A stretch of DNA of 64,000 bases, from assembly GCA_964017065.1 (NCBI GenBank), contig OZ024784.1, forward strand, positions 4,259,152-4,323,151, read 5' to 3'. How positions within the stretch are numbered: the stretch's first letter is position 1; each line of letters begins with the position of its first letter. Made by a program: the position numbers and the translations under genes. Positions 18,301-29,372 of this stretch are shown here, piece after piece. The notes beneath the pieces were generated by a model. That model was not told where the DNA came from, did not search any database, and saw only the letters and a program-made list of their open reading frames with translations. The DNA is from Haliclona indistincta. Lineage: Eukaryota; Porifera; Demospongiae; Haplosclerida; Chalinidae.

Positions 18301-21300
18301 CGCTTCAGATGGCGGGTTAAAGCTGACTTACACAGACGTGAACAACTTGAGTGTCTAGCCTGCTTACCGGCAGCAAGATTCTACGCACAGTAAGGTTCCT
18401 ACACCACGCAGCGTAAGTTGCAAAGGACTAGAAGCCTCTGTGAGTGTGATATTGACTTCAACAAGATTCTACTAGGCGTGCTCCTACTATTTAGGCTCGC
18501 AGCATCGATGAATTGTCAGTGCTAGTCTCTTCTTCATCCATTACAATACTAACAAGTATCATGTTGTCAAATCATTCCTGGACTTGACATTATGCTGTCT
18601 GCGTCCTCAACCTCTTTAACTATTTTAAACCTTTCAATGAATGATTATTCTTGTGATTGGTAATATTAAACATTTAAACCACACTCCTTACTCTCAAGAG
18701 GCTGTGCACGTTCACATCTCTGCTAGACTAGTATCTATATACTGCTCACAGAGTTGTAAGAATGAAATAACATCTAACATAGAATACAACTAATAAGTTC
18801 AAACTGACAGTGATCAAAAAAGTAACAGGAACAAGTAAAGTAAAAAATTTTTAATAAAAAACTGAAAAGTGTAGGGATGACTCTTAAAAAAGGAAAGGAA
18901 CAAGATGGGATGATGCTTGCAAAAGTAAAGGAACAAGATGGAATAATGCTTGCAAATGTAAAAGTCCCAAGTATCCCTACATCAGCGGCTTGAAGGAGGA
19001 CGCAGTCCGATGGAGTAATTGACGGTTGTGAATCTGTGTTTGGAGGACGCAGTCCGTTGAAGTAATTGACAATTACATTGTGAATTTCACAATTACATTG
19101 TGAATAACTATAATAATAGGTATCTGTGTTTAGGAGGACGCAGTCCGATGAAGTAGTTGACAGTTGTAAATAAGCTGCAGGTAGCTATATAGCTGTGTTT
19201 GGAGGACGCAGTCCGATGAAGTAGTTGACAGTTGTAAATAACTAGAGGTATCTGTGTTTTGGAGGACACGGTCTGATAAGTAATTGACGGTTGTAAAAGG
19301 TATAAGAAGAGGATTCCGCATTTGTCAATTGCACGTCGTCGCAGCAAGCCACTGATGTAGGGATACTTGGGACTTTTACATTTGCAAGCATTATTCCATC
19401 TTGTTCCTTTACTTTTGCAAGCATCATCCCATCTTGTTCCTTTCCTTTTTTAAGAGTCATCCCTACACTTTTCAGTTTTTTATTAAAAATTTTTTACTTT
19501 ACTTGTTAGACTGTTGAGTATGTGTTCATGTATTCATTATTAGGACTTGAGTTGGGAGCCCATTAATGGAAGATATCTTGTGTCTGTCAGCAGTGATCAG
19601 ACAGCTAGATTACATGCTCCATGGCTGAGGGCTAATGGCAAGGTGTGTTCTCATCCATATTATGTCATAATAATAATTTGCTTTGTTCTTGCAGGTCAGT
19701 TGGCATGAGTTGTCAAGACCTCAGATTCATGGCTATGACATGCAATGCGTTGCTACACTGTCACCAGCAGTCTATATATCAGGAGCTGATGAAAAGGTCA
19801 ACTATTGTTTTATGACTTTTCCTGACTGCTTTGTGCACTTTCAAACAGGTAATGAGAGTCTTCAGTGCTCCTAGAAACTTTATTGACAATTTTGAAAGAA
19901 TATCATTAGTGAAACTAGAGCAGGTGAGGTGATAGCATATGCTTCTAATAGCATAATGCTTCTATTGTGTAGTAGTTAACAGTTCTGATTAGGGTGACTG
20001 TGTGGTGATGGGTGCCAGTGTGCCTTCTCTGGGCCTCTCTAACAAAGCTGTTCTAGTAGAGGAAAAGAGAGAACCAAAAGATTTGACGAGTGAAAAACGC
20101 TTAGCTGAAGAAGTAGCACCATTGAACCTTGTGAAATTGAGAGGTAAAGAGATTACTAATGATTCATTGGCATGATCGGCTCCATAGAACCACCTGTTGA
20201 GGATGACCTACTGCAAAATACTCTCTGGCCAGAGACGCAGAAACTGTGAGTTGTAAGATTATTATGCCTCGGTGGGTGGAGCCACGAGGCATACAGTAAT
20301 CGCGTTGTCTGTCTGTCTGTTTCACCATTTACACCACCAAGCTCTGAAACTTGCAATGCAGGTAGAACTCGATATTATCTCGGTTTTGAACTAGCGAAAG
20401 TTCAATGCAAAGCTTTGTTCTAGAGTTATGGCGTGGTTTCCTCACTTGCTGACGATCAGGACTTCTCCGAAAACAAAACTTCCCACAGAAGACTGCCTAG
20501 TAGCTTGTAGGTTAGATTTATACTACAGTGCATACAGCCTAAAGAGGGCACTCAGCTGATTTTAGCAACTCAGTACATATTTTGTTGTAAAAAAATTATT
20601 CTGGGAGCTATTGCTTCCAAAGTTGGTGTAAGTGTAGAATGATCCTCTCTGCCTATGTTAGTCAAATTAGAAATAGTAATTCTATGTGGTTCTGAAAATA
20701 ATAATGTTTAAGTGATACAAGTTGACACCTTCCAATTGCAAATGACCTTTAAGCCAGCATTTTAGTGCTGTTTTGAGTTAAGCAAAAACCATTTACTGTT
20801 TGATTGTAAGGTAGGTCTTTGTTCATCTCACAAAGTTTGGAGGCTTATCTTTGATCCATGCTAATGTAGGAAGCCAAAAAGGACAGAAATTTTTGTGTTT
20901 TTGAGTTGAAAATTGCTTTAAGCTGAGAATTCAACAGCTTTGTGAGTTAAGAAAAACCACTTGATATATGGATAGCCGAATACTTGTAGTTTTCACTAGT
21001 TTTTAAACTAGCGTGATACGTCCATCCATGCGCAAACGCGGTCGTCGAGAACACCAACTTTTAGCTGTCACTTCGACTCTCTGCCGTTTTATAATGATAT
21101 TCATCCAATATGAGTGTTTATCGATTACGCATTTCTGCGTGCGCTGCGCCGCTAACCGTCGAGCGGCAAGAATGGCGCCGATCAAAATCTGTGTTTTGCG
21201 CTTTGCCCGTTCTTAAGCGTGCTTCTGCAGCATAGATACTAGCTAAGCTCGAGGAAATAATAACCACTAAGCGTCGTTGTGGCGCTAGACAGTGGCTGCT

Positions 21301-22904
21301 GTGTCGTAGGTGTGGTTCGTCGTGACGTCGTACAAATTGTAGTGATGTCACAAACATGGCGCCATTGTATTAGCTTCAATGGGAGAGAGCTGTAGAGCAT
21401 CGTGTGTCTTGCATTTTCTCATGCTCAAAGTTGCAATCTGCATTAATGCAATAGAAATAGCGATGTAGAAAGTTTTGTAGACTAAATTAAAAAATCAGAT
21501 GAGTGCCCTCTTTAGGCTGTAAGCACTGTACAGGATGGCAGCACAGTTCCGTAGAAACTGTGCAATGAAGCCTGTAACCAGAACCCAGCAGGCTACTGAC
21601 ATTGTAGGCACACCCAGTTAAATTAAATAATTATACAATGTGGTCAGCACTGTTTAGCTTCTGATTGCATACCCTAAAGCACTGCATTGTGATTGCTGTA
21701 CAGAAATCATGTATACAGCTGTTGTCGTGTTTGTAGAATTGTGGATGGTTTACTGTGTTATGGAATGGTAGATAGTTCCATTTGTGTATGTTTTGTAACT
21801 TTTAGTTGTATGACTGCACCGAGGCATCAGCACCGCTTTGGTGCTTCATTATTGTGTTATTTTGTATGCACAACTAGTCTATGTTTACACCAGATATGGT
21901 CATGGATATGAGTTGTATGCTGTGGCTGCCAGTCCCCAAGGAAATTTGATAGCTTCCGCTTGCAAGGTTGTCATGCACTTCAAAGCTTACATTAAAACAT
22001 TTTCAAGCTGTACTGACAGGCTAGCAAGCCAGAGCATGCCTGCATTAGAGTGTGGGATACAAGGAAGTGGAGACAAGTTGCTTGCCTTACTTTCCACACA
22101 CTCACCGTCACTCAGCTGGCCTTCTCTCACTCTGGGAGATTGCTGCTGGCTGTTTCTCGTGATCGTTCATGGTCACTATGGCAGCAAGAGTCCGATAAAG
22201 ATGGAGGCAGTGAGTATATCCCCAGTAGTTCCATATATTACAAGTGATCGTTCAGTATCATTCACACTGATTGGTAAGTTGGACAAGGCGTCTAAAGCTC
22301 ACTCGCGCATTATTTGGGCATGTACATGGAGTCATGATGACTGTTGTTTCGCCACAGCTTCCAGAGATAAGAGGGTATGTCTTGTTTGTTGCTAGCATTG
22401 TTTACTGTGTCTCTCTTGTTGTATTCAGGTGTGTGTGTGGAGTAACTTGTCTGACAAAAATCAATGGAAACTAACTCTACCACCACTAGACCTTCCTCAG
22501 CCTGTGACTGCTGTCGACTTTGCTCCTCAAATGCTTCCTAGCAGCAGGTGGGTCTTATATACTTTGTGCATAATATAGTATGCACACTTACTTCTCTCTC
22601 TCTCTCTTAGGTATCTCCTGGCCGCTGGGTTGGAAGTAGGCCAGTTGCTAATACTTCAGCTATCGCTAAGTGCAACAGAATGGCATCCACTCGCTTCTAT
22701 TGCTGCAAGGTAATACTGAATGCTATACATGTTTGTAGTCTGACACATAAACATGTTAAGAATGTTTTCTTCTGCAGTCTCTGCCATACTGCAGCAGTAA
22801 GGAGGCTGCAGTGGCAACCACTGCTTACAAAGGAAGAGAGAACATTGCTGTTAGCTTCATGCAGTGTGGATCACTCAGTCAGAATATTTAGAGTAAACTT
22901 TTGA
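15372..22904 (+). CDS. ELP2: Elongator complex subunit 2 (WD40)
   Basis: ELP2 is a double WD40 propeller scaffold of the Elongator complex, which makes wobble-uridine modifications on tRNAs. I traced exons from 15372-15506 and 15560-15742 through 22902-22904. Diagnostic pieces match animal ELP2 in order: [161 protein letters not shown] and the end [10 protein letters not shown]. One intron (16087-16138) has a GC donor in the consensus AG|GCAAGT. Introns 17003-19543 and 20246-21893 are far larger than the rest and are filled with DNA elements. A second, decayed copy of the last exons lies near 29.4 kb. Confidence 0.95.
17018..17554. mobile_element. MITE-like inverted-repeat element in ELP2 intron
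   Basis: The termini are inverted: the left end ACTGTGTTTAGACTGG and the reverse complement of the right end (ACTGTGTTTACACTGG) differ by one base. Both are followed inward by GC-rich runs built of CACGGCACGG-like units. The element is flanked by ATTAT at 17013-17017 and 17555-17559, a likely target duplication. An internal block of the same units (about 17095-17200) is arranged in both orientations. It has no coding capacity. Confidence 0.65.
17579..18180. repeat. TGTAGGGAT-type repeat in ELP2 intron
   Basis: The block opens with TGTAGGGATGACCACGA and then AAGATGGCGGCTAC. The same start is found inverted near 29300-29343 (TGTAGGGATGAACGAGA, then AAGATGGCGGCTAC). Further in, both have a pyrimidine-rich TCTTCTTTCTTC stretch, here expanded to a TTC microsatellite at about 17933-17961. 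I treat them as diverged copies of one element. The right boundary is uncertain. Confidence 0.4.
18830..19507. mobile_element. Foldback element with ~164-bp inverted arms
   Basis: The left arm (18830-18993) and right arm (19345-19507) are nearly perfect inverted copies; the inner end differs by one visible base (CATCAGCGGCTTG against CATCAGTGGCTTG). Each arm holds a unit running from GTAGGGATGA to ATCCCTACATCAG, which contains two copies of an ACAAGATGG...ATGCTTGCAAA repeat of about 33 bp. The loop (18994-19344) carries five copies of a repeat based on GGAGGACGCAGTCCGATGAA. The element lies wholly within an ELP2 intron and has no gene. Confidence 0.75.
20265..21826. mobile_element. Outer inverted-terminus element in ELP2 intron
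   Basis: TGCCTCGGTG (20265-20274) faces CACCGAGGCA (21817-21826). The left end also makes a local hairpin (TGCCTCGG...CCACGAGGCA). No target duplication is obvious and no transposase is visible, so this is a tentative non-autonomous element with the next element nested in it. Confidence 0.4.
20526..21528. mobile_element. Nested non-autonomous element with CAGTGC ends
   Basis: The left terminus CAGTGCATACAGCCTAAAGA and the right terminus are inverted copies, extended by GGGCACTCA and GATTTT, with a few differences over about 40 bp. Both ends are flanked by TA (20524-20525 and 21529-21530). TA flanks with CAGTG-type ends suggest the Tc1/mariner superfamily. No transposase frame is visible, so it would be a roughly 1-kb non-autonomous copy. 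Confidence 0.6.
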
Positions 22905-22977
22905 GTAAAAAAATCATACTAGGGAATACTTTACTACAGTTTGTTGTTTCTGGTCATACAGTACATTGTATTTCACT

Positions 22978-23346
22978 TTATGAGATAGTGCACCCTGCGG
23001 CGGAGGCTCGTTGCCACACCACAACATTGAAGCCTTCCCTTTCTCTGAGAACGTCTCCTGCTTTGTAGTTAGGGAGGTACTGTCTGGCGTAGACTTGACC
23101 ACGAATAGTAAACGTCTGTACTCGAATATCTAGGTTGGTTTTCACAGGTACAGGAGCGTTTTGGGATACGATCTTGTTCATTTCGCGACCGTGGTCTTCT
23201 ATCGATTTCGCCAAGTCCTCGAGAGTTGGTCCTTTTGCTGGATTGAAGTAAAGTGAGTAGCTGACTTGAGATTCTTGGGTCACCCAGCATGCCGCGGCAT
23301 CGGTGTAACGGGGAATACAACCTACCATTGATAATACTGTCGCCAT
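22978..23346 (-). CDS. Small CaaX-ended protein, copy 1
   Basis: This is an intact single-exon 122-aa frame. I do not recognise the family. It is convergent with ELP2, with 73 bp between stop codons. Landmarks: CIPRYTDAAACWVTQESQVS, YFNPAKGPTLEDLAKSIEDH, TFTIRGQVYARQYLPNYKAG and EGFNVVVWQR. It ends in CTIS, which fits a CaaX prenylation box (X = Ser favours farnesyl). There is no signal peptide or membrane segment. The alternation of helix-like and strand-like stretches looks like a small soluble domain. A second intact copy at 29875-30258 keeps the same core and also ends in a CaaX box, which argues that the frame is real and under selection. Confidence 0.75.
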   Translation of the reverse strand: MATVLSMVGCIPRYTDAAACWVTQESQVSYSLYFNPAKGPTLEDLAKSIEDHGREMNKIVSQNAPVPVKTNLDIRVQTFTIRGQVYARQYLPNYKAGDVLREREGFNVVVWQRASAAGCTIS

Positions 23347-23826
23347 CTCTGCTAGCTCGAGAATACCGACAGGACTGTATCTACAGCAGTTTCGAAGATC
23401 CAGACTAAATGGGAAGTGGTAAAACCAGGAAAAGGGAAACCGGTAATCAAAAACAGAAACCCTCGGCGTATCTACGCAACTTTAGACCAGTCCTGCAGTG
23501 CAGTAGTAGGGCAGATTTTTGGACTATTTTGGAGGAATGGGGACACACTGGATAAAAGCACCAAATTTTTTCCTGCATGTCCTTGGGTACTAAGCTTTGA
23601 TTTTTTAATAGGACCCAACCACGTAGTGCATTCTGACAACTTTTATGGTAATTTTATATTTTAACGTTCATGAATAATTTTTTTTTTTTTTTTTTATTTT
23701 ATAACAATTTAGCAAGTTGCATGGACACACACAATAGCAATTTAATTATGCTAATACAAAGGCGTGCACCCAAAAGAGGGAATAGGAAAAAAAAGAAAAA
23801 AATTATTTAGGTTTAAATGAAATGAA
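23347..23826. other. Repeat-like spacer before the LINE
   Basis: The first bases are the promoter side of the CaaX gene (the segment shared with the second copy ends shortly after 23370). Beyond that there are T-rich and A-rich tracts (about 23677-23697 and 23790-23805). No convincing gene is present. Confidence 0.4.
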
Positions 23827-25524
23827 ATGCTACAATGTGTGAGAGAGCATTGTCCTGATCTGTATCCACTTGTTCACTCTTCCTATTCAGCTGAGTCCCT
23901 TCTCTTTTGGGAGAGTCGTACTATTCCATCTGCTGAAGGGATTCAACAGGGTGACCCGCTCGGCCCTCTTCTCTTCTGTCTATCTATTCACGGGCTTGTT
24001 TCATCGTTGAATTCTGAATTCTGTGTTTCCTATCTGGATGATATCAGCATAGGCAGCCACTTGGATGTACTAAAGGAAGACATCACCTTAATTAGGTCTG
24101 CCCATCAGATGGGTCTCGTGTTGAATCCCTCCAAATCTGAGGTAGTGTGCTCCTCCTCTGAAACTTCGGACAAGCTTCTTCGTGAATTACCGGGTGCATG
24201 TATTGTCGATCCATCCAAAGCTGTTCTCTTGGGTTCCCCCATTGGTGACATTGACAGTATTGACCTGGCTATTCAGAATAAGATCACTTCCCTTCGGTTG
24301 ATGGGTGAAAGGTTGTGTCATTTTTCAAGGCATGATGCTATTCTGTTGCTGCGTCACTCTTTCTCCATACCGAGGCTTTTATACTTGCTTCGCACAGCTC
24401 CTGCTTTTCTTGCACCCTCCCTCGTTGAGTACGACACGTTATCATGTTCTCTTTTGAGCTCTATCACTAATGTTCCGCTCTCATCTGACAGTCTCACATG
24501 GATCCAGGCCTCTCTCCCGGTTAAGTATGGCGGTCTTGGGTTTCGCAGTGCGGTTCAGTTGGCACCTTCTTGTTTTCTTTCATCTGCTGCTGCCTCACAG
24601 GAACTCACCTCTCAAATACTTCCACAAAGTCTTCAATCAATTCCTCTATTGTATAAGGATGAAGCTTTGTCATGCTGGTCTTCCAGGATCCCAAATCCAG
24701 TTTTGCCCTCAATTGAAGATGTATGCCGTCAGAAAGCATGGGACTTACCCCACATAACTTACTGCCAAGATTTTCTACTCTCGAACACACCTGATGTTAC
24801 TTCCCGGGCAAGACTGATGGCCGTGTTTGCTCCCGAGGCAGGGGCCTGGCTTCAAGCACTACCCATTTCAGCTCTTGGGCTGAGGATGGATGACGACACC
24901 GTGAGGATAGCAGTGGCCCTTCGCTTGGGCTTACCAATTTGCACTCCACATACATGCCAGCATTGTGGAGTCAGAGTGGACGCTTTTGCACACCACGGTC
25001 TTTCTTGTCTTAAGAACAGTGGGAGATGCCATCGTCATGCAGCAGTCAACAACGTCATCTACAGAGCAATGGCTTCGGCAGGCATACCATCCACCCTCGA
25101 ACCATCAGGACTTTCAAGATCAGATGGCAAGAGGCCAGACGGACTTACATCAGTCCCTTGGACCCACGGCAGATCATTGGTTTGGGATGTTACTGTTCCT
25201 GATACCCTAGCACCTTCCTATCGACCTATTGCAGTGACAAAAACAGGAGGTGTTGCTGCAAGAGCAGAGTCTCAGAAGGAAATAAAGTACCACCAACTAG
25301 CCCTGTCGTACTTGTTTTCACCCATAGCCATTGAGTCGCTTGGTGCAGTTGGACCAAAGTCCTGGGACTTTTTGGTGGACCTTGGTCGCCGTATCAAAAT
25401 GTACAGCGGTGAAAACAAAGCATTTTCGTACCTTATTCAAAGACTATCGGTAGCAGTCCAACGTGGCAATGCAACTTTAGTGCGGGGCACTTTGCCTTCA
25501 CTAACTGTAGATTTGTTTTCTTAA
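23827..25524 (+). mobile_element. Non-LTR retrotransposon ORF, RT + RLE type, 5'-truncated
   Basis: This 565-aa uninterrupted frame encodes the rear part of a LINE polyprotein. It begins inside the reverse-transcriptase palm: IQQGDPLGPLLFCLSIHGLV, then the catalytic box YLDDISIG (YLDD rather than the common YADD). The fingers are missing. Downstream are a thumb-like region, a zinc-knuckle-like CQHCGVRVDAFAHHGLSC followed by GRCHRHAAVN, and a restriction-like endonuclease signature (GKRPDG...LVWDVTVPDT with a later lysine). Endonuclease placed after the RT is the layout of R2-type elements, as opposed to APE-type LINEs. A T-rich tail follows at about 25530-25620. The lack of stops implies a fairly recent insertion or unusually slow decay. 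The exact clade is uncertain. Confidence 0.75.
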
Positions 25525-25659
25525 TTATTATTATTGTTTGCTTTTGTTTTTGTTTGCTTTTTGGTTTGTTTTTGTTGTTTTTTTTTGTTGTTGTTTTTTT
25601 CTTGCTTACCTCTGTTAGTTTAGTTGTTTTCCTTGTTTCCCTTTCCTTACACCTTAGTG

Positions 25660-26110
25660 TTATTATGGCATTATTTTAGGTTTAGGTTTAGTTAAGTTCT
25701 TAAATGACGAAAAGGTAGAAACACTTACAACATCATAATTAAGATTATTCCAGGCTTTACAAGTAGAAGGAAAAAAGGATGCAGAAAAAGAATTAGTCTT
25801 AGACTGATGATCAAGAAGGGTGAGAGGATGCAGGTGTCTGGAAGAATAAGGGATCGTCCTTAACTCAACAGGTGCATTGGGGAAGTTAATAAGAGTGTTT
25901 ACAATCTTGTACATAGTACATAACTTCATGTGTACTCTTCTGTCTAAAAGAGATGCCACTCGATTTTCAGCCAATAGTATGTCATATGGCGCATCCCATT
26001 TTTTACAACAAGCCCTAAGTGCAAATCTTTGAACTGCCTCTAGAGCCTCAATATCTTTTTTTATGTGAGGGTCCCAGTGAGTACATACATTTTGTACATA
26101 AACCTTTTCT
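25660..26110 (-). mobile_element. LINE 3' fragment, Jockey/CR1/L2-like
   Basis: On the minus strand this reads WDPHIKKDIEALEAVQRFAL, RACCKKWDAPYDILL, then LLDRRVHMKLCTMYKIVN and FFPSTCKAWNNLN, ending KPKIMP. This is the typical C-terminal tail of APE-type non-LTR retrotransposons (WxP...LExVQRxAxR..., then LxxRR...LYKI, then SFFPxTxxxWNxL). Only the end of the element is present. Its stop lies at 25663. It is a different LINE type from the one on its left, placed tail to tail with it. Confidence 0.75.
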
Positions 26111-27200
26111 CAACTGGCTAAAACTTACTCTACTATGTACTTCTACTGGTATATGAATCATCCCCAGCAATGATTTTGTTGGTTACTTCCAGTGTTACAA
26201 AATGAAAAGAACATTTTAGTTTGCATCATACATGTATACTGACAAGTATATTTACTAAGTTCAGTGCATGACCTTGCAGTTAGCTTAATTTCTTGCAAGT
26301 ACATCTGCACCACAGCCTTTCTCACTTTTACATCCACACTTAACTAGTTCAAGACATGCTTTGTTGGCTATCTTTTGTGTCATCCAAATAGGCATCTATT
26401 TCTGCATTAACAAGACAAACCCCAATGATAGATTCCAGCATCCTCACTGCTGTATCAGAGAAACATTGACCGGGTCAGCGATAGTGGCAGAAACAAACAC
26501 TCTTGAACTGAACGATTTACTATCTCCAAGGAGTAGATATTAATTTTGATCTTGCGTAGAAACATAGAGGATTAGGCAAGGATTAGGTAGTTTTAAAATT
26601 CTCCTCCCAATCTGCGATTGAAACTCTCAAACAGCTGAATGGTGCAGTGGAGAGTCCAGCAACTATGTCTCACCCTTGGCACATGCGCATGGGTTATTAG
26701 TGCTGCAGTCTAACGCAGTGTCATGAGTCTGAGACTGTAAACTGGTTTAGCCAGCGCAGAGTGCTGTGCAGTCTATGATATAATCTGTGCCGCTGAGTGA
26801 TAATTAATCTGGATTGTGTGTTCACGTATAATTTACAGAACACAATCATTATGAGTAATTTTACCCTAGCTATTGGCTAGCCATCGTCTTTTTATTCATC
26901 AGATCTGAATTATTTTTGCCCTCAATTCTTCATTGCATTTGTACTACTTTCATTTTTGTGTAAAATAATAATTATTCTGTTGTGTAAAATTACCGGTACC
27001 CTAGCTAGTATTATAGTACGCTGTATTTTCAACCCAACAAGTAATAATTATGATTTATTTTTATTTTTTGTCAAGTGATCATATCAAAGAAAACTAGAGT
27101 TCAATGGAACAAATACCCGTGCGCTGACTCATGCATGTATTCGTTTAGTATACACAATAGAGACTGCACGATATCATCTGGCGGTCTCTTATTCTTGACA
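26111..27200. other. Gene-free repeat-derived stretch
   Basis: AT-rich DNA without a supported gene. Short open frames here have no recognisable domain. It probably comprises older element remains between the two LINE fragments. Confidence 0.4.
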
Positions 27201-27240
27201 ATCCTCAAACATCTAAGGAACAGAGATGTGACAGTTCCAA

Positions 27241-27694
27241 CTCTAGACCAGGTGACATCCTCCACCCAGATTTCATTCTCGGGAAACCAGCTTTCTTCGA
27301 TGTTTCAGTTCGAAATTCCTTTATACCTCCCTTTATTGCCGCTTCTGCTTCGCAAGCCGGCTCAGCTGGGATTGCCGGGGAATTGGAAAAAGATTCTCAC
27401 TATCGGGCAACAGTAGAATCACTCGGGGCTCTTTTCTTTCCGCTGGTGGTCGAATCCTTTGGCCTTTGGACGGCTCACAGTATCAAACTTCTGAAATCCA
27501 TCGCTGGTAGGGTGGCCCTTTCAGCTAACATCTCGAAAAGTCTGGCATACTCCAATCTCATCCAGCAGCTCTCCATCAAGTTATGGTCTTTCAATGCCAA
27601 AATGATATTATTCAGACTGCACTCCTTGTCTCCCACTTTGAATTTTGCTTCTTCCTTTTTTGATTCTGTCTACACTAACCATTTATTAACTTAG
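27241..27694 (+). mobile_element. Second RLE-LINE 3' fragment, degraded
   Basis: In one frame it reads GDILHPDFILGKPAFFDVSV, then ASQAGSAGIAGELEKDSHY, then LFFPLVVESFGLW and SNLIQQLSIKLWSFNA. The order PDF...FFDVSV, then KxxHY, then P(V/I)xxESxG and LIQxLS parallels the C-terminus of the LINE at 23827-25524 (RPDG...WDVTV, KYHQL, SPIAIESLGA, LIQRLSVAVQRGNA). It is therefore a related but diverged restriction-endonuclease-type LINE tail, retained only at its 3' end. Confidence 0.6.
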
Positions 27695-28278
27695 AACTTT
27701 GTCTGTCGCGGCCCTCTGGCGTTGCCTTTTATGTGTTTTATTTTTATTGTACTTTTCCGTGATAATATAAATTATAAAAAGTATACACAATAGTGTCTGA
27801 AGAAGTCAGATTTGTAGACTTAATTGTTTATGCACGTTAATTATTATCCTATTCTGATCATGATGCAACATTTTGTACATTTTTCAGTCACAACTTCCTA
27901 CACATAATCACTGCCTGAACCTCAACCTTCGAAAATATGTAAGTCGATATCAACAACTAATGGACACATACCCGTGCGCTGAGCTGAGATCTACATAGTT
28001 ATCTAGTACACGACTACTCCAGCATTTTTTAATACTGCAACAGCTAGTCAATAGACAGCTCCAGATAAATTGAGACTGAGTGAGGACGTCGATATGGACA
28101 TAGATTTATGAGACTACTGACTGATTTATGAGACACGTAGCCATGGATTAGCCGCTCGAGCAAGGCTTGCCAGCACAGAAAACGTCTTTATAGGACTATA
28201 AATTCAGTGGAGAAGCTGCAGAGAGTGTTTTTGTGGAGATTTTCGAGCGGTAAGACGCAAACAAGCGTGTTTTTGACG

Positions 28279-28340
28279 ACACACACACACACATATACGT
28301 ACGTACATACATACATACGTGTACATACATACATACACAG
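28279..28340. repeat. CA / TACA microsatellite
   Basis: An (AC)n run passes into (TACA)n/(TACG)n units. Confidence 0.8.
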
Positions 28341-28382
28341 ACGGACACAAACGCATAACCCTCACGCATACTGCGCACGGGT

Positions 28383-28778
28383 AATAAAAAGATTTCTAAC
28401 GAAATCAAAAGGATGTAGGGATAAAGACATCGGCTACTGGTCCACAATGTAAACCAACAAGGAGCAAGCATGGAATGGTAACACGATTGACAGACCATAG
28501 ATCCCTAAATCAGTGGCTGTACATAAGATTTTGACTATACAATATTTTGTAGCAAGCTAAATTCAATTCAATGCACATCAGGTGTCAGTCAATAGCAGCT
28601 AGCAGAACTGCTGTAGTCAGCCACAGCAGGCCACTGATGTAGGGATCTATGGTCTGTTACTGTTAGCAAGTCAATCGTGTTACCATTCCATGCTTGCTCC
28701 TTGTTGGTTTACATTGTGGACCAGTAGCAGATTTCTTTATCCCTACATCCTTTTGATTTAGTTAGAAATCTTTTTATT
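28383..28778. mobile_element. Foldback element with ~130-150-bp inverted arms
   Basis: The left arm (28383-28520) and right arm (28629-28778) are inverted copies, with an extra run of about 15 bp in the right arm (TTGCTAACAGTAACA region). Each arm runs from AATAAAAAGATTTCTAAC through ATGTAGGGATAAAG to ATCCCTACATCAGTGGC (ATCCCTAAATCAGTGGC in the left arm). The motif pair is shared with the foldback at 18830-19507, although the arm interiors are unrelated. The loop is about 108 bp. There is no gene. Confidence 0.7.
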
Positions 28779-29372
28779 TCCTTGTTTGTGTCCTTTTTTC
28801 TTTTTCAGTGAGTTGCAAATTTTTGACGCAGTTCGAATTCGGCAAGATAATGCATCTCTTTGTTTCCACCATTTCTTTGGTTTGCTTTTTTTGATAATTG
28901 CTTTTTAACTTGTTGCTCCTAAATACTAAAACTAGCTCATGCATTGCATGCAGGATTGCACAGCATACGAGCCCCGCCCACTCTGGTTTAGAAATTTCTG
29001 CATGGCCCGCTGTGATACTATCTGGCAAGCAGCAGAACGGTGATACTATACGAGTTTACTCGGTGAGTTGGTCTCGACACTGCTCGCGTAAAGGCGCTAG
29101 GCGCGCTGAAGAAAGAAAGAAGAAAACGAAGATGACGAAACTCGATTTTCACCGTTTCCAGGTTCATCACTTTAGTAACAATTTCGAGCAATCTCCTTGC
29201 TACTGTAAGATGGGGCAACGCCAGAGAGCAGATCTAAGTGTCTTTAGAAGTATAAAATTCATCACCAGGCGAAATATCAGCGTTTGAACGCTAATACATT
29301 GCATGTAGCCGCCATCTTGTTTTCTCGTTCATCCCTACATAGGGAGTCACTACCTTGCCTCCCTAATTAGAC

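Noticed and set aside
18994..19344. CRISPR-like regular repeat array
   Set aside because: The repeat units are degenerate, spacing is uneven, and the array lies within a eukaryotic intron between inverted arms.
21003..21357. Arg-rich frames inside the CAGTGC element
   Set aside because: Overlapping frames on both strands in a non-autonomous element; no transposase motifs such as DDE/D blocks could be seen.
27075..27416. 113-aa plus-strand frame before the second LINE tail
   Set aside because: It is a different frame of the LINE remnant; the frame with GDILHPDFILG matches the related element and this one does not.
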